64,000 nucleotides of DNA from Nostoc edaphicum CCNP1411 (lineage in GTDB: Bacteria > Cyanobacteriota > Cyanobacteriia > Cyanobacteriales > Nostocaceae). The stretch covers positions 1,178,001 through 1,242,000 of the forward strand of contig NZ_CP054698.1 in the NCBI RefSeq assembly GCF_014023275.1, read 5' to 3'. Both the position numbers and the translations under genes were made by a program. The notes beneath the pieces are model-generated. The model was not told the DNA's origin and made no database searches. It was given only the letters and a program-made list of their open reading frames with translations. How positions within the stretch are numbered: position 1 is the stretch's first letter; the number at the start of each line of letters is the position of its first letter. Shown one piece after another: positions 7,098-15,823 of this stretch.

Positions 7098-9728
7098 TTA
7101 TTCATCATCAACTTCTGCTTCCTCCACCCATTCAGGTGTAGTTATGGAATCGGAGAATTCTGGGAAATCATCTGCAAAGCGGATAATTTGTCCGTTGAAA
7201 AATTCTGCTAGACGTTGAGCTGCGATCGCTACTTCGTCAACTTCCCAATCAGTTGTAGGTGTTTGCTTTGGCGGTGGAGGCAAAATTTGCGCCCCATTTC
7301 CATTTGCCCTATTTCCATTTGTCCCATTTCCATTTACTCCATTTCCATTTACTCCATTTCCATTTGCCCCATTGCCATTTCTTGCTACTTGCTCGGTTCT
7401 TAGTGGTGCTGGTGCTGGCGTCGCTGGCTGTGGTACTGGCGCTGGAGGCGAAATTTGCTGGTTGTAACTAGAAGTAGCTGGTTGCTGAACGCGACTAGAG
7501 TCTTTTGGCGGAGGATTTTTTTTGGCTGAAGTAGAGTTTGAAGAAATTCCTTTTTCTATATTTATCTGGATTTCACGCTGGAAAGTCTGCTGGAAAGCTG
7601 CCGCAATCATCGGTAGATAAGATTTTCCCTTGTCATACCATGCCTGTTTAATAGCAATTCGAGCCACAACACCATCGAACTCAATGAGTTGACTCATTTG
7701 ACGTAGCATTTCTTGCCTTGATTTTGGCTGGAGGTTGGCAAGCACCTGTTGCCAAACCTGAGTTAAGTCATATTCTGCTTCCTCAACAACTTCTGAAGTT
7801 ACTGGTTCAACGTTCACAGGTGGCACAGGAACAGATATAGGTTCTGGGGTTGGTGGTGAAATTGAGTTAACAACAGAATTGTGATTTGTTTGCCGTTCAA
7901 CTACGGGAGATGAAGTGACGGGCTGATTTTGGACAACCGCTAGATGATGGTTTGCAGAATTATGATTTGTTTGCGGTTCAACTACAGGTACAGAAGAGAC
8001 TGGTTGATTTTGGACAGCTGCTGGAGGATAGCTTGGAGATACAACAGGTGTGTGAACTCGCGGTGCGACACTTGGGGCTTGTAGTTGAACATTTGTCGCA
8101 CTGGGTAACAATCCTAATAATGTTACTTCCAACCACAAACGCGGCTGGGTGCTATTTTTAATTTGCACTTCAGCTTCTCGCAAGTGTTTTTGTCCTGCTA
8201 AAATCACGCTCATATCGAAGTATTGAGCAAACTCAACCAGCGCTTTCCAGGTTTGCTGAGTACAAGCAACCAAATCGTGGCGATTGGGTGCGGTTTTAGC
8301 TATGAGTAAATCGCGGTAGAAGGCGGCGAGATTTTGCAGAATAGTTAGGGGTTCTCGACCACGATCTAGGATGTAGTGAGTACAGTCTAGAACTGCTTCG
8401 GGTTTATCTTGAGCGATCGCATTTAACAGCTTTAGCAAGTCCTGTTCGCTCACCGTCCCAACTAAATCCCAAACTCTATCCGGTGTTACTTCACCCGCTA
8501 ATAAACCCAATTGGTCAAGCAAACTTTCGGCATCTCGCAACCCTCCTTGAGCAAGTTGGCCTACCAGGGTGACAGCATCGGGTGAAATATGAATGTTTTC
8601 TTTAAAAGCGATCGCACTTAAATGCTTCACCATCGCTTCTAACTGAATGCGTCTAAAATCAAACCTTTGACAGCGCGAAATAATCGTTGGTAACACCCGT
8701 TGCGGGTCTGTTGTCGCCAACACAAAAACCACGTGTCTTGGTGGTTCTTCTAGAGTCTTAAGTAGCGCGTTGAATGCCTGGGTACTTAGCATATGGCAAT
8801 TGTGTACTAAGAGCATATTTGCCACAAAGTTATGATTATCTGCCACTTCAATATCATAGACTCGCTCAGTCCCAGCGAGGTGAACAGATACGACTGTCTC
8901 CAAACTTGTAATCCATGAGGATGCCACATCCACATTCACCTGACTTTCCACGTCGCGTGAACCTAACCCCCCAGCCCCCTTCCCTACTAGGGAATGGGGA
9001 GAATTCAAAGCCTCTCCCCTTGTAGGGGAGAGGTTTGGAGAGAGGTTTTCCAGATCCACATTCACAGGGGATAGTATCTTCACTCCTTCTCTTACGTCCT
9101 TTGCTGGTAGCCATCCCTGGTTTGTCCTAATTAAATGATTACCCGTACATCTAATTTCTCGGTTAGTTGTCTTGATAACGAAAGTTTGACGTTCTCCTTG
9201 ATCTAACCACCTGACAACTTTCTTGAATTCCCATTTACCTGATGAGTCGTTGTAACTCAGAACCCTCTTGCCTTTGATTTTGGGATCATCGATTCTGTTA
9301 AGTCCGTCATCAGTCAATACCAGAGAATCTCCAGTTAGACATTCATCAATAACATAAACCTTGTAGCGACACTGCACAGGGGCAAACTGGGCTTTTTCAA
9401 TCAATTCGCGGATATTATCGACACCAGTGTTGCTAGCGGCATCGATTTCAATTACATCTAAGGCGTAGCCCTTAGTGATCCCCTGACAAACATCACATAC
9501 ACCGCAGGGTTCTGCGGTGGGCTTGTCACTTTTGAGACAATTGAGGGATTTAGCCAGAATTCGGGCACTAGAAGTTTTCCCCGTACCTCTAGGCCCAGTG
9601 AATAAATAGGCGGGGGCAATTTTAGATGTGCCGATCGCGTTCGTGAGGGTGGTAGCGATCGCCTCTTGTCCCACCAGTTCAGCAAAACTTTTGGGGCGAT
9701 ATTTGTGGTGCAGGGGTTCGTAAGACAT
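7098..9728 (-). CDS. dnaX: DNA polymerase III gamma/tau subunit containing an intein
   Basis: Clamp-loader ATPase of the replisome. From the ATG at 9728 (MSYEPLHHKYRPK, the family's normal N-terminus; a TTG at 9755 would add nine residues): Walker A GPRGTGKT at 45-52, a zinc-binding set C64/C75/C78/C81, and Walker B VYVIDE ending at residue 129. The intein then occupies residues 130-310 and the extein resumes with CHMLSTQAFNALLKTLEEPP. Sensor 1 (VLATTDPQRVLPTIISRCQRF) and the lid region follow. The C-terminal third is Pro/Gln-rich linker, a tau-like domain (DLTQVWQQVLANLQPKSRQE), and an Asn-Gly repeat stretch. Removing the intein leaves about 695 residues. Function depends on protein splicing, because the intein separates the Walker B DE from the CH of the following helix. 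Transcribed alone. Confidence 0.95.
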   Translation of the reverse strand: MSYEPLHHKYRPKSFAELVGQEAIATTLTNAIGTSKIAPAYLFTGPRGTGKTSSARILAKSLNCLKSDKPTAEPCGVCDVCQGITKGYALDVIEIDAASNTGVDNIRELIEKAQFAPVQCRYKVYVIDECLTGDSLVLTDDGLNRIDDPKIKGKRVLSYNDSSGKWEFKKVVRWLDQGERQTFVIKTTNREIRCTGNHLIRTNQGWLPAKDVREGVKILSPVNVDLENLSPNLSPTRGEALNSPHSLVGKGAGGLGSRDVESQVNVDVASSWITSLETVVSVHLAGTERVYDIEVADNHNFVANMLLVHNCHMLSTQAFNALLKTLEEPPRHVVFVLATTDPQRVLPTIISRCQRFDFRRIQLEAMVKHLSAIAFKENIHISPDAVTLVGQLAQGGLRDAESLLDQLGLLAGEVTPDRVWDLVGTVSEQDLLKLLNAIAQDKPEAVLDCTHYILDRGREPLTILQNLAAFYRDLLIAKTAPNRHDLVACTQQTWKALVEFAQYFDMSVILAGQKHLREAEVQIKNSTQPRLWLEVTLLGLLPSATNVQLQAPSVAPRVHTPVVSPSYPPAAVQNQPVSSVPVVEPQTNHNSANHHLAVVQNQPVTSSPVVERQTNHNSVVNSISPPTPEPISVPVPPVNVEPVTSEVVEEAEYDLTQVWQQVLANLQPKSRQEMLRQMSQLIEFDGVVARIAIKQAWYDKGKSYLPMIAAAFQQTFQREIQINIEKGISSNSTSAKKNPPPKDSSRVQQPATSSYNQQISPPAPVPQPATPAPAPLRTEQVARNGNGANGNGVNGNGVNGNGTNGNRANGNGAQILPPPPKQTPTTDWEVDEVAIAAQRLAEFFNGQIIRFADDFPEFSDSITTPEWVEEAEVDDE
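7294..7380 (-). repeat. 18-bp tandem repeat encoding Asn-Gly units in DnaX tail
   Basis: Five near-identical 18-nt units (CATTTCCATTT plus GCC/TAC variants on the plus strand) encode NGNGAN/NGNGVN/NGNGTN hexapeptides in the disordered linker just before the C-terminal acidic tail of DnaX. Copy number probably varies between strains (inference). Confidence 0.75.
8799..9341 (-). other. DnaX mini-intein coding segment, 181 aa
   Basis: First residue Cys (CLTGDSLVLTDDG, block A, at 9341). Block B is TGNHLIRTNQGWLPAKDV with the conserved Thr and His. Block F is RVYDIEVADNHNF. Block G ends VHN, followed by the +1 Cys of the C-extein (codon 8796-8798). All four splicing nucleophile or assisting positions (Cys1, block B His, penultimate His, terminal Asn, +1 Cys) are present, so splicing is expected. 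No homing endonuclease (LAGLIDADG) is present. Residues 95-136 are a repeat insertion; without it the intein would be 139 residues, a minimal mini-intein. Inteins at this DnaX site are known in other cyanobacteria. Confidence 0.93.
8928..9065. repeat. Palindromic dispersed repeat inserted in-frame inside the intein
   Basis: The 12-bp direct repeat ATCCACATTCAC occurs at 8928-8939 and 9054-9065 and brackets a block rich in nested palindromes (CCCCCAGCCCCCTTCCCTAC, and CTCTCCCCTTG/TAGGGGAGAGG). The offset is 126 bp, exactly 42 codons, so the reading frame of the intein is kept. The inserted peptide (LSPNLSPTRGEALNS, VGKGAGGLG) is the translation of a repeat I recognise as widespread in cyanobacterial intergenic DNA. 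The direct repeats look like a target-site duplication. Confidence 0.75.
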
Positions 9729-9755
9729 GGAAAAATAGACTTCAATGCCTTTCAA

Positions 9756-10109
9756 TGTGAATTAGTAGCACCGAGTCGAGTTTAGGATTCAATTATTTTA
9801 AACTCTCGTACCTGCTTTATTTATCGATGTTGCCATAGCCCTTGCACTCAACTCATGCCGTAAATTTTGGCACTCAGGAAAGCAAGCAACTAGAGCTTAT
9901 CCTCTACTATGACTTCAAGATCAATGTATGGGAATTATAGCATATCATTTAGTACATTTGTTCTAGTAAAAGAGTGGGAAGTAGGGAAAAAAGAACTAAT
10001 GACCAATGACAAATGACAAATGACAAATGACAAATGACAAAGAACTAACGCCATAGTCCAGTGCGATCGCTACAATTTTAGGATAAGCAATATTCGATGG
10101 TGCTAGCAG
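9756..10109. other. Intergenic region with ATGACAA heptamer STRR
   Basis: This 350-bp stretch lies between divergent dnaX and the 10110 gene. The only repeat structure seen is a run of ATGACAA/ATGACCA heptamers at about 9999-10043. One HIP1 site follows at about 10062. No credible ORF or RNA gene was found. Promoters for both flanking genes presumably lie here but I could not fix them. Confidence 0.6.
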
Positions 10110-10799
10110 ATGCTCAAGCGGCTATTTCAATGGCTCAAAAAGCTTTTTCAGAGCTTGTTTGGTGGAAAACAGACTACCTCAAAATCTAAGGGGAATGTGG
10201 CAAAAGAACCAGCACCACCCTTAAACGATACGGATCTGGAATTTCTCTTCAACGAACTGTTGCAAGGAGTCCATCAAGCACGAGGGGAAGCATGGGCACA
10301 GAAATGGCTGCACAATATTGAACATCGTATCCCAACTGAACGCTGGGTTGAATGGTTAGGGCGCTTTGGCGACAAATTGCTTGCATCACCTACACCCAAT
10401 AATGAAATGGCTGCGCGGTTAGTGCAACTGGGTGAGTTGAGCATCGGAGAAATCGGAGATGTTGCCTATAGTATCGGGATGCAGTTGTTGACACGCAATC
10501 AAGGCGAACCAATCTGGGAATATGAAGGGCCAGATGCTCTCAGTACGCCTTTACCCTCTGAGACAACTGCCCCAGTATCAGAGTTAATAGATACACCAGC
10601 AGATAACCCCCCGGAGGGAGAATACCAAACTGTCACCCTAGAAGAGTTGTTTGTGATGTTGCAGGAAGATGAAAACTTACGCCAGCAGATTGCTCAACAG
10701 CTTGCCGTTGAAACAGATGACCCACAAGTGCTTGTCCAGGCATTGATTAGTCAACTATATCCTGCTGGTGAATCGACTACAGAGCAAACAGAAAATTAA
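10110..10799 (+). CDS. Hypothetical protein, paralogue of N-terminal domain of the TPR-CHAT protein
   Basis: This 229-residue protein has no recognised family name. It opens with a basic amphipathic stretch (MLKRLFQWLKKLFQSLFGG). A helical domain of about 85 residues follows, with FNELLQGVHQARGEAWAQKW, RIPTERWVEWL, LLASPTPN and GEIGDVAYSIGMQLL. The same domain begins the next gene (10998), at roughly two-thirds identity. An acidic linker (IWEYEGPDA) and a C-terminal segment (LEELFVMLQEDENLRQQIAQQLAVE) also have counterparts there. So this looks like the larger protein without its TPR and CHAT regions. Both starts share GCAGATGCTCA, which supports these ATG choices. The two probably arose by duplication and may interact through the shared domain (inference). 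Confidence 0.78.
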   Translation: MLKRLFQWLKKLFQSLFGGKQTTSKSKGNVAKEPAPPLNDTDLEFLFNELLQGVHQARGEAWAQKWLHNIEHRIPTERWVEWLGRFGDKLLASPTPNNEMAARLVQLGELSIGEIGDVAYSIGMQLLTRNQGEPIWEYEGPDALSTPLPSETTAPVSELIDTPADNPPEGEYQTVTLEELFVMLQEDENLRQQIAQQLAVETDDPQVLVQALISQLYPAGESTTEQTEN

Positions 10800-10997
10800 C
10801 GACTTCCCAAAGTCAAAACTCAAGAGTTAAATCTGGGAATTGTAACGTTGTAATGCTATACTCTTGAGGTTTTGTATATTTTTTGCTAACCTTCTACGGA
10901 AGCGCTGTCAGAATCTAATGGATTTTTACGTAATTCATGATTTTTTTAACACAACGATGGCTACAATCTAGAAAAACAAAATCCAAGAGTGTGGCAG

Positions 10998-13900
10998 ATG
11001 CTCAGGCGGATATCGCAGTCGCTTAAAAGGTTATTCAAGCGCCTCATTGCAAGTAAGCAGACTAGTTCTCTCAAGGGTGTGAGAGGACACAATCTGGTGG
11101 AGGTACTACCAGAACTAACCAATGCGGATCTGGAACAATTGTTTATCCAATTGTTAGAAGGCGTGCATCAAGCACGAGGACGACAGTGGGCATTGAGGTA
11201 TCTGCAACGACTCGAAAATCGGATTCCGGCTGAACGCTGGATCGATTGGTTGGTGATGTTTGGCGAAAGCTTGCTAGCCTCACCCGCACCCAATCCTCTG
11301 TTAGCAACGCAGATGGTGGAATTGGGTGAACTTGATGTTGGCAGAATTGGAGATGTTGCATATAACATTGGCATCCGGCTAATGCAAAACTTACCTACAG
11401 AGATAGAGTATCAGGACAATCAGCCGCAAGATGAGGTAGAAGTCACTCCTGGGCAAGAACTGTTGCGCGATTTGGGCGAACAGTTATGGGAGCATGATGA
11501 GCCAGATGTCGTAGAAGTCACTCCTGGGCAAGAACTGCTGCGCGATTTGGGCGAGCAGTTGTGGGAGTATGATGAGCCAGATATCGTAGAAACTACAACC
11601 GATGAAGAAATTCTGCCAATTTCTCCTGGGCAAGAGCTAATCCGTAGCTTAGGTGAGCAATTGTGGGAATATGAGGTGCCAGATGTTGAACCGATAACGT
11701 CAGCACCCCAAAATGCCTCTTTTGAAGAAATATTGACCGAAAACTTAGAGGAACTGGTATTGGAGTATGAAGGTGAAGATGCTCAAACGGCAATACCTGA
11801 AAATCTCCCTCTCCCCGCAGCGGAAGATTCAATCACTTCATTAGCCGAACTAAGATTTGGCAATGAAGAGAAAGTTAATCCAACTCAAACACCAGCAAAT
11901 CTCCTTTTTACTAGACAAAGAACTGAATTAACAACATCTTCCTCAGAGGAAACCTGGGATAACACTTTGACGAATTTAGAGCCAAATGTGGCTTATACCC
12001 TAGATGAGTTGTGGGTGAGATTGGATCAAAGTACCAATTTAGTCCAGCAACTTGCTTCTGATCTGGCAGTTCAAAGCAGTAATTCCCCTGGTATTATTGA
12101 GCGACATAGCGATAACCCGATTACCCACGCTCAAGGGTGGTTTTACCAAGGTCTAAGCCAAGCGAAAACAGGCGATTTATTAGGCGCGATCGCATCTTAT
12201 GATCAAGCCATCGAACTTCAACCCGAATTCTCAGAATATTGGTTTAATCGAGGCTTGACGCTGTTCCATTTAGAACGTTTTGATGAAGCGATCGCATCTT
12301 ACGAAACAGCCACACAACTGAAACCCGACTTCTACAAAGCTTGGTATAACCGGGGTGGAACTCTCGGAGAATTAGGATACTTTGAAGAAGCGATCGCTTC
12401 ATTTGATAAAGCTATAGAAATTAAACCAGACTATCAAGAAGCATGGTCTAGCAAGGGTTTAGCGCTACTGAAGTTAGGTTGGCTACCAGAAGCTATTGCG
12501 AGTTATGACCAAGCGCTGCATTTGGAACCAGAAGACCAGGAAAACTGGTATCACCGAGGTATAGCCCTGGCTGTCGGCGAACAATTTGCCGAGGCGATTA
12601 TATCTTACGACAGAGCGCTAGAAATTTACCCAGAGTACCACGAAGTTTGGATAGACCGGGGTGTAGTGCTGTTTAATTTAGGAAGATGGTCAGAAGCGAT
12701 CGCTTCCTGGGATAAAGCCCTTTCCATTCAAGCCGACTTCTACTTAGCTTGGTACAACCGAGGTATAGCATTAGACAACTTAGGGCGTAGACAAGAAGCG
12801 ATCGCCTCCTATCGACAAGCGATCGCCATTAAACCCGACTTCCACTTAGCTTGGTATAATCAGGCGTTAGCACTGTTTTATTTAGAACAATTTGCCGAAG
12901 CGATCGTTTGTTATGACAGCGCTTTGCAAATTAAACAAGATTATTGGGAAGCTTGGATTGGTCGGGGAACTGCGATCGGTAATTTAGTGAACTCTGACGT
13001 CTTGCTGAATTTTTCGAGTAGTATCACCGCGACAAATCCCGCCTTACAACAGAGTGGCTACGAAGGAAAATTAGCCAGCTACGAGGAAGGGTTAAAGCAT
13101 CTGCGAACAGATACCCATCCAGAAGGTTGGGGGAGATTGCATTTTGCGATCGCTAATACTTATTATGAGCAAGGCAAAAAACATAGCAATACCCGCGATT
13201 ATTGGCGCAAAGCCGCATCTGAGTACCATCAAGCGCTGTTAACCCTGACATTAGAATATTTTCCCCAGTTGCACCTAGAGGTTTTGCAATCTCTAAGCAA
13301 AGTGCTGATGGGTTTGGGACAAACAACACAAGTTCAAGAATTACTGCAACGCGGTACAGACTTATTGCAACAATTACTGAGTGAAGAAACTCGCTCAGAC
13401 GAAAGTAAAAAACAGCTAGCTTTAAAATTTGCAGGCTTTGATCAATTGGCAGTTGATTTAGCTGTAGAGTCTGGTGATTTAGTTGAAGCCTGGGAAATTG
13501 CCGAACAAGGTAAAAACGCTTGTTTAAACTGGCTACTTTACGGCTGGGATGATAATATTTACTCGCCTTATTATGGGGCAATTCAACAACTATTCAATCC
13601 CACAACAGCAATTATTTACTGGCATATTAGTCCAGTCGCTCTACATACATTTATTCTCAAAGACCAAGCGCCATCACCAATCCTGCTCTTTACACCCATG
13701 CAAGATACTGGGGTAATACCTTTAGGAGAAGACGCTATTCGGCTCAATGAATTGCCCCTACCTGAAGCAGTGCAACGCCTAATTCAATTTGAAACTTGGC
13801 TAGAAGATTGGCATCAACAATACCAAGAATATCGCAGCACGGCCCAAGACAAAGAAAGTAAAAGCCAGCATTCTTGGCGAGTTGATATGGAAGAGAAGCT

Positions 13901-14855
13901 GTTGCAACTGTATGAAATCCTGAATATTTCCACAATTGCACAGGAACTCGAAGGCATTACCCAACTGGTTTTAATTCCTCACCGTGACTTGTACCGATTG
14001 CCCATTCATACTCTTTTCCATCTCTCTTCCCCATCACTGGAAGAGTTGCCGAATGTGGAATCAAATTTCACCGTCACTTATCTACCTAGTGCCCAAGTAG
14101 GTTTATCAATCAGAACTGAAGATATTTGGCAGTGGCAAAATAAGTTATTACTCAGTATTGAACATCCTGAGAGTACAGGTTATCCCACACTTAAATTTGC
14201 CAAACTTGAGTCCGAAATTGTTAGCCAGATGTTCAATAATATCCAACGAATTCAGGGGTCAGAAGCTACAAAAAATATTGTCGAGAATGCCTTGTTTGAT
14301 AATTACAACATCTTTCATTTTACAGGTCGTGTAATTAATAATTTAGCTGAACCTAAAAAGTCAGAATTATCATTAACAGGTGAAGACAGACTTACTTTAG
14401 ATGAAATCTGCCAACAAAATCTCGCAAGTTACAATCTTATTACTCTCTCTGCCTGTGAAAATTTAATTACTACTAACCACACTATCAGCACCGAATATGT
14501 GAGTTTAGTTACTGGTTTTGTGAGTCAGGGCGTTCCTCATGTAGTGAGTACTCTCTGGAGTGTAGAATCTTCGGCTAGTGCTTTGGTAATGATTGAGTTT
14601 TACCGACGATTACAGCCGAATAAATCAGCCGTTACTGCTTTAGCTGAAGCAACGCGATGGCTGAAAGAATTAACTGCTGGTGAACTGACAAAATGGTATG
14701 AAGATGTTTTGAATAATTTGCATCCTGAAGAAGTAAGAATTAAAACTTATTTAGCTACACAGCTATATAGAAATAGTAAAATGGCATCAGATAAAAATCT
14801 TTATAATCATCCTTATTACTGGGCAGCATTCACAATTACGGGTAAGCCGAATTAA
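10998..14855 (+). CDS. TPR-CHAT protein with degenerate CHAT active site
   Basis: A 1285-residue protein. Domain order: basic amphipathic N-terminus and the helical domain shared with the 10110 gene (1-130); three acidic 25-residue repeats containing GQEL(L/I)R(D/S)LGEQLWE (about 147-235); about eight TPRs with the consensus AIASYDQAIxxxPDFxxAW (about 375-660); a helical linker; and a C-terminal CHAT domain (about 960-1285). CHAT domains are caspase-like peptidases with a His-Cys dyad. The Cys is present (LSACEN, Cys1153). The usual HFTGH motif reads HFTGR here, with Arg1111 (CGT, one transition from CAT), so proteolysis may be lost. Start: ATG at 10998 matches the paralogue; a GTG nine bases upstream is less likely. 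It probably acts as a scaffold or sensor (inference). Confidence 0.88.
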   Translation: MLRRISQSLKRLFKRLIASKQTSSLKGVRGHNLVEVLPELTNADLEQLFIQLLEGVHQARGRQWALRYLQRLENRIPAERWIDWLVMFGESLLASPAPNPLLATQMVELGELDVGRIGDVAYNIGIRLMQNLPTEIEYQDNQPQDEVEVTPGQELLRDLGEQLWEHDEPDVVEVTPGQELLRDLGEQLWEYDEPDIVETTTDEEILPISPGQELIRSLGEQLWEYEVPDVEPITSAPQNASFEEILTENLEELVLEYEGEDAQTAIPENLPLPAAEDSITSLAELRFGNEEKVNPTQTPANLLFTRQRTELTTSSSEETWDNTLTNLEPNVAYTLDELWVRLDQSTNLVQQLASDLAVQSSNSPGIIERHSDNPITHAQGWFYQGLSQAKTGDLLGAIASYDQAIELQPEFSEYWFNRGLTLFHLERFDEAIASYETATQLKPDFYKAWYNRGGTLGELGYFEEAIASFDKAIEIKPDYQEAWSSKGLALLKLGWLPEAIASYDQALHLEPEDQENWYHRGIALAVGEQFAEAIISYDRALEIYPEYHEVWIDRGVVLFNLGRWSEAIASWDKALSIQADFYLAWYNRGIALDNLGRRQEAIASYRQAIAIKPDFHLAWYNQALALFYLEQFAEAIVCYDSALQIKQDYWEAWIGRGTAIGNLVNSDVLLNFSSSITATNPALQQSGYEGKLASYEEGLKHLRTDTHPEGWGRLHFAIANTYYEQGKKHSNTRDYWRKAASEYHQALLTLTLEYFPQLHLEVLQSLSKVLMGLGQTTQVQELLQRGTDLLQQLLSEETRSDESKKQLALKFAGFDQLAVDLAVESGDLVEAWEIAEQGKNACLNWLLYGWDDNIYSPYYGAIQQLFNPTTAIIYWHISPVALHTFILKDQAPSPILLFTPMQDTGVIPLGEDAIRLNELPLPEAVQRLIQFETWLEDWHQQYQEYRSTAQDKESKSQHSWRVDMEEKLLQLYEILNISTIAQELEGITQLVLIPHRDLYRLPIHTLFHLSSPSLEELPNVESNFTVTYLPSAQVGLSIRTEDIWQWQNKLLLSIEHPESTGYPTLKFAKLESEIVSQMFNNIQRIQGSEATKNIVENALFDNYNIFHFTGRVINNLAEPKKSELSLTGEDRLTLDEICQQNLASYNLITLSACENLITTNHTISTEYVSLVTGFVSQGVPHVVSTLWSVESSASALVMIEFYRRLQPNKSAVTALAEATRWLKELTAGELTKWYEDVLNNLHPEEVRIKTYLATQLYRNSKMASDKNLYNHPYYWAAFTITGKPN
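11436..11690 (+). repeat. 75-bp tandem repeats within the TPR-CHAT gene
   Basis: Two nearly identical 75-bp units (11436-11510 and 11511-11585) start GTAGAAGTCACTCCTGGGCA. A diverged third copy follows with a short insertion. Each encodes a 25-residue acidic unit ending W-E-[HY]-[DE]-x-P-D. The first two differ at only a few bases, pointing to a recent duplication. Confidence 0.85.
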
Positions 14856-14914
14856 TTCTTTTAGGGAACTCCAAGAAATAAATTATTTAATTTTGTAGGG
14901 TGGGCATCTTGCCC

Positions 14915-15179
14915 ATTGGTGTCAACTTAAGCTAAAAGCCTTTTCAAATCTCGTTTCCAGCCTCTGGGCACTGGTGTCAACTTAACGCGAAACGCACGTC
15001 CGCCAGGGATTGTAAATCCCTGTCTCATAGCTAAAGTCCTCTTTAGAGGACTTCATAGCGCAAAAATTTTTAGTCTACTTCAGTAGACTTGAGCAATTAG
15101 TCAGGGATTTACAATCCCTGGCTGGCGGGTGAACAACACCCAATCAGTACGCTATTTTTGGCTTAAGTTGACACCAGTG
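14915..15179. mobile_element. MITE-like element (complete copy 14969-15179) plus a truncated left end
   Basis: CACTGGTGTCAACTTAA at 14969-14985 is the exact inverse of TTAAGTTGACACCAGTG at 15163-15179, giving 17-bp terminal inverted repeats around 211 bp. The interior is a large palindrome (GCCAGGGATTGTAAATCCCTG versus CAGGGATTTACAATCCCTGGC) and has no coding capacity. A second left end (ATTGGTGTCAACTTAAGC at 14915) with about 50 bp homologous to the 47.5-kb copy lies directly before it. The whole sits inside a broken palindrome TGTAGGGTGGGC...GCCCACCCTACA (about 14894-15200), suggesting nested insertions. This accounts for most of the 368-bp gene-free gap. Confidence 0.78.
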
Positions 15180-15291
15180 GCGAGACGCCCACCCTACAGT
15201 TTATTTGCCTAAACAGTAGAAGTTTGGAGTCCAAAGGAGCGTTAAGCTCGATTGGGAAACTCGCAGTTAAGCACTATGTAGACTCACGTGA

Positions 15292-15322
15292 TTTTAAATT
15301 TGGGTCTTCCCCAAATTTAAAA
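15292..15322. other. 13-bp perfect hairpin at the 5' side of the acetyltransferase
   Basis: TTTTAAATTTGGG (15292-15304) pairs perfectly with CCCAAATTTAAAA (15310-15322) across a 5-nt loop. It lies within what would be the N-terminal extension of the acetyltransferase frame. This argues that the segment is 5' untranslated or intergenic DNA rather than coding. Confidence 0.6.
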
Positions 15323-15355
15323 CATACTTCCTGGCATAATTACCCTAATACAGCT

Positions 15356-15823
15356 TTGTCTAAACCCATAATTACCGCTCGCCTGATTGCACGCGACGAA
15401 CTTCCCCAACTTCTGGCGTTGTATCACCACTTAAATCCTGTAGATGCGCCTCTACCTGCTGATGATGTTTTACAATCCATCTGGGATGAGATTTTAGATG
15501 ATCCCCGTTTGTATTACATTGTGGCTGATATTGCTAACCAGTTAGTCGCAACGTGTAACTTAACTATTGTTCCCAACTTGACGCGTGGCGCACGTCCATA
15601 CGGCATTATTGAAAATGTCGTCACTCACCCCGATTACCGACGACAGGGATTTGGTACACAGGTGCTTCATTATGCATTAGCTTTAGCATGGCAGCAACAG
15701 TGCTATAAAGTGATGCTTCTGAGTGGCTCAAAACGTGAGGAGACGTTGCACTTCTATGAAAATGCTGGGTTTAAGCGTGGAGTTAAAACTGGATTTGTTG
15801 CCATAGCTCCAGAGGAGTTATAA
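15356..15823 (+). CDS. GNAT family N-acetyltransferase
   Basis: Transfers an acetyl group from acetyl-CoA to an unknown amine. The GNAT fold is evident: strand 1 with ITARLIARDELPQLLALYHHLNP, the catalytic-core strand ATCNLTIVPNL, the acetyl-CoA loop VVTHPDYRRQGFGTQVLHYAL (R/Q-x-x-G-x-G/A), and the C-terminal LSGSKREETLHFYENAGFKRG. The frame is open back to a TTG at 15224, but the extra 44 residues resemble no GNAT N-terminus and contain a 13-bp hairpin. I therefore place the start at the TTG at 15356, giving 155 residues, the usual GNAT length. No clear ribosome binding site supports either choice, so a decayed 5' end remains possible. Confidence 0.72.
   Translation: MSKPIITARLIARDELPQLLALYHHLNPVDAPLPADDVLQSIWDEILDDPRLYYIVADIANQLVATCNLTIVPNLTRGARPYGIIENVVTHPDYRRQGFGTQVLHYALALAWQQQCYKVMLLSGSKREETLHFYENAGFKRGVKTGFVAIAPEEL

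Noticed and set aside
15224..15355. N-terminal extension of the acetyltransferase from TTG 15224
   Set aside because: It contains a 13-bp perfect hairpin, resembles no GNAT N-terminus, and lies next to MITE debris.
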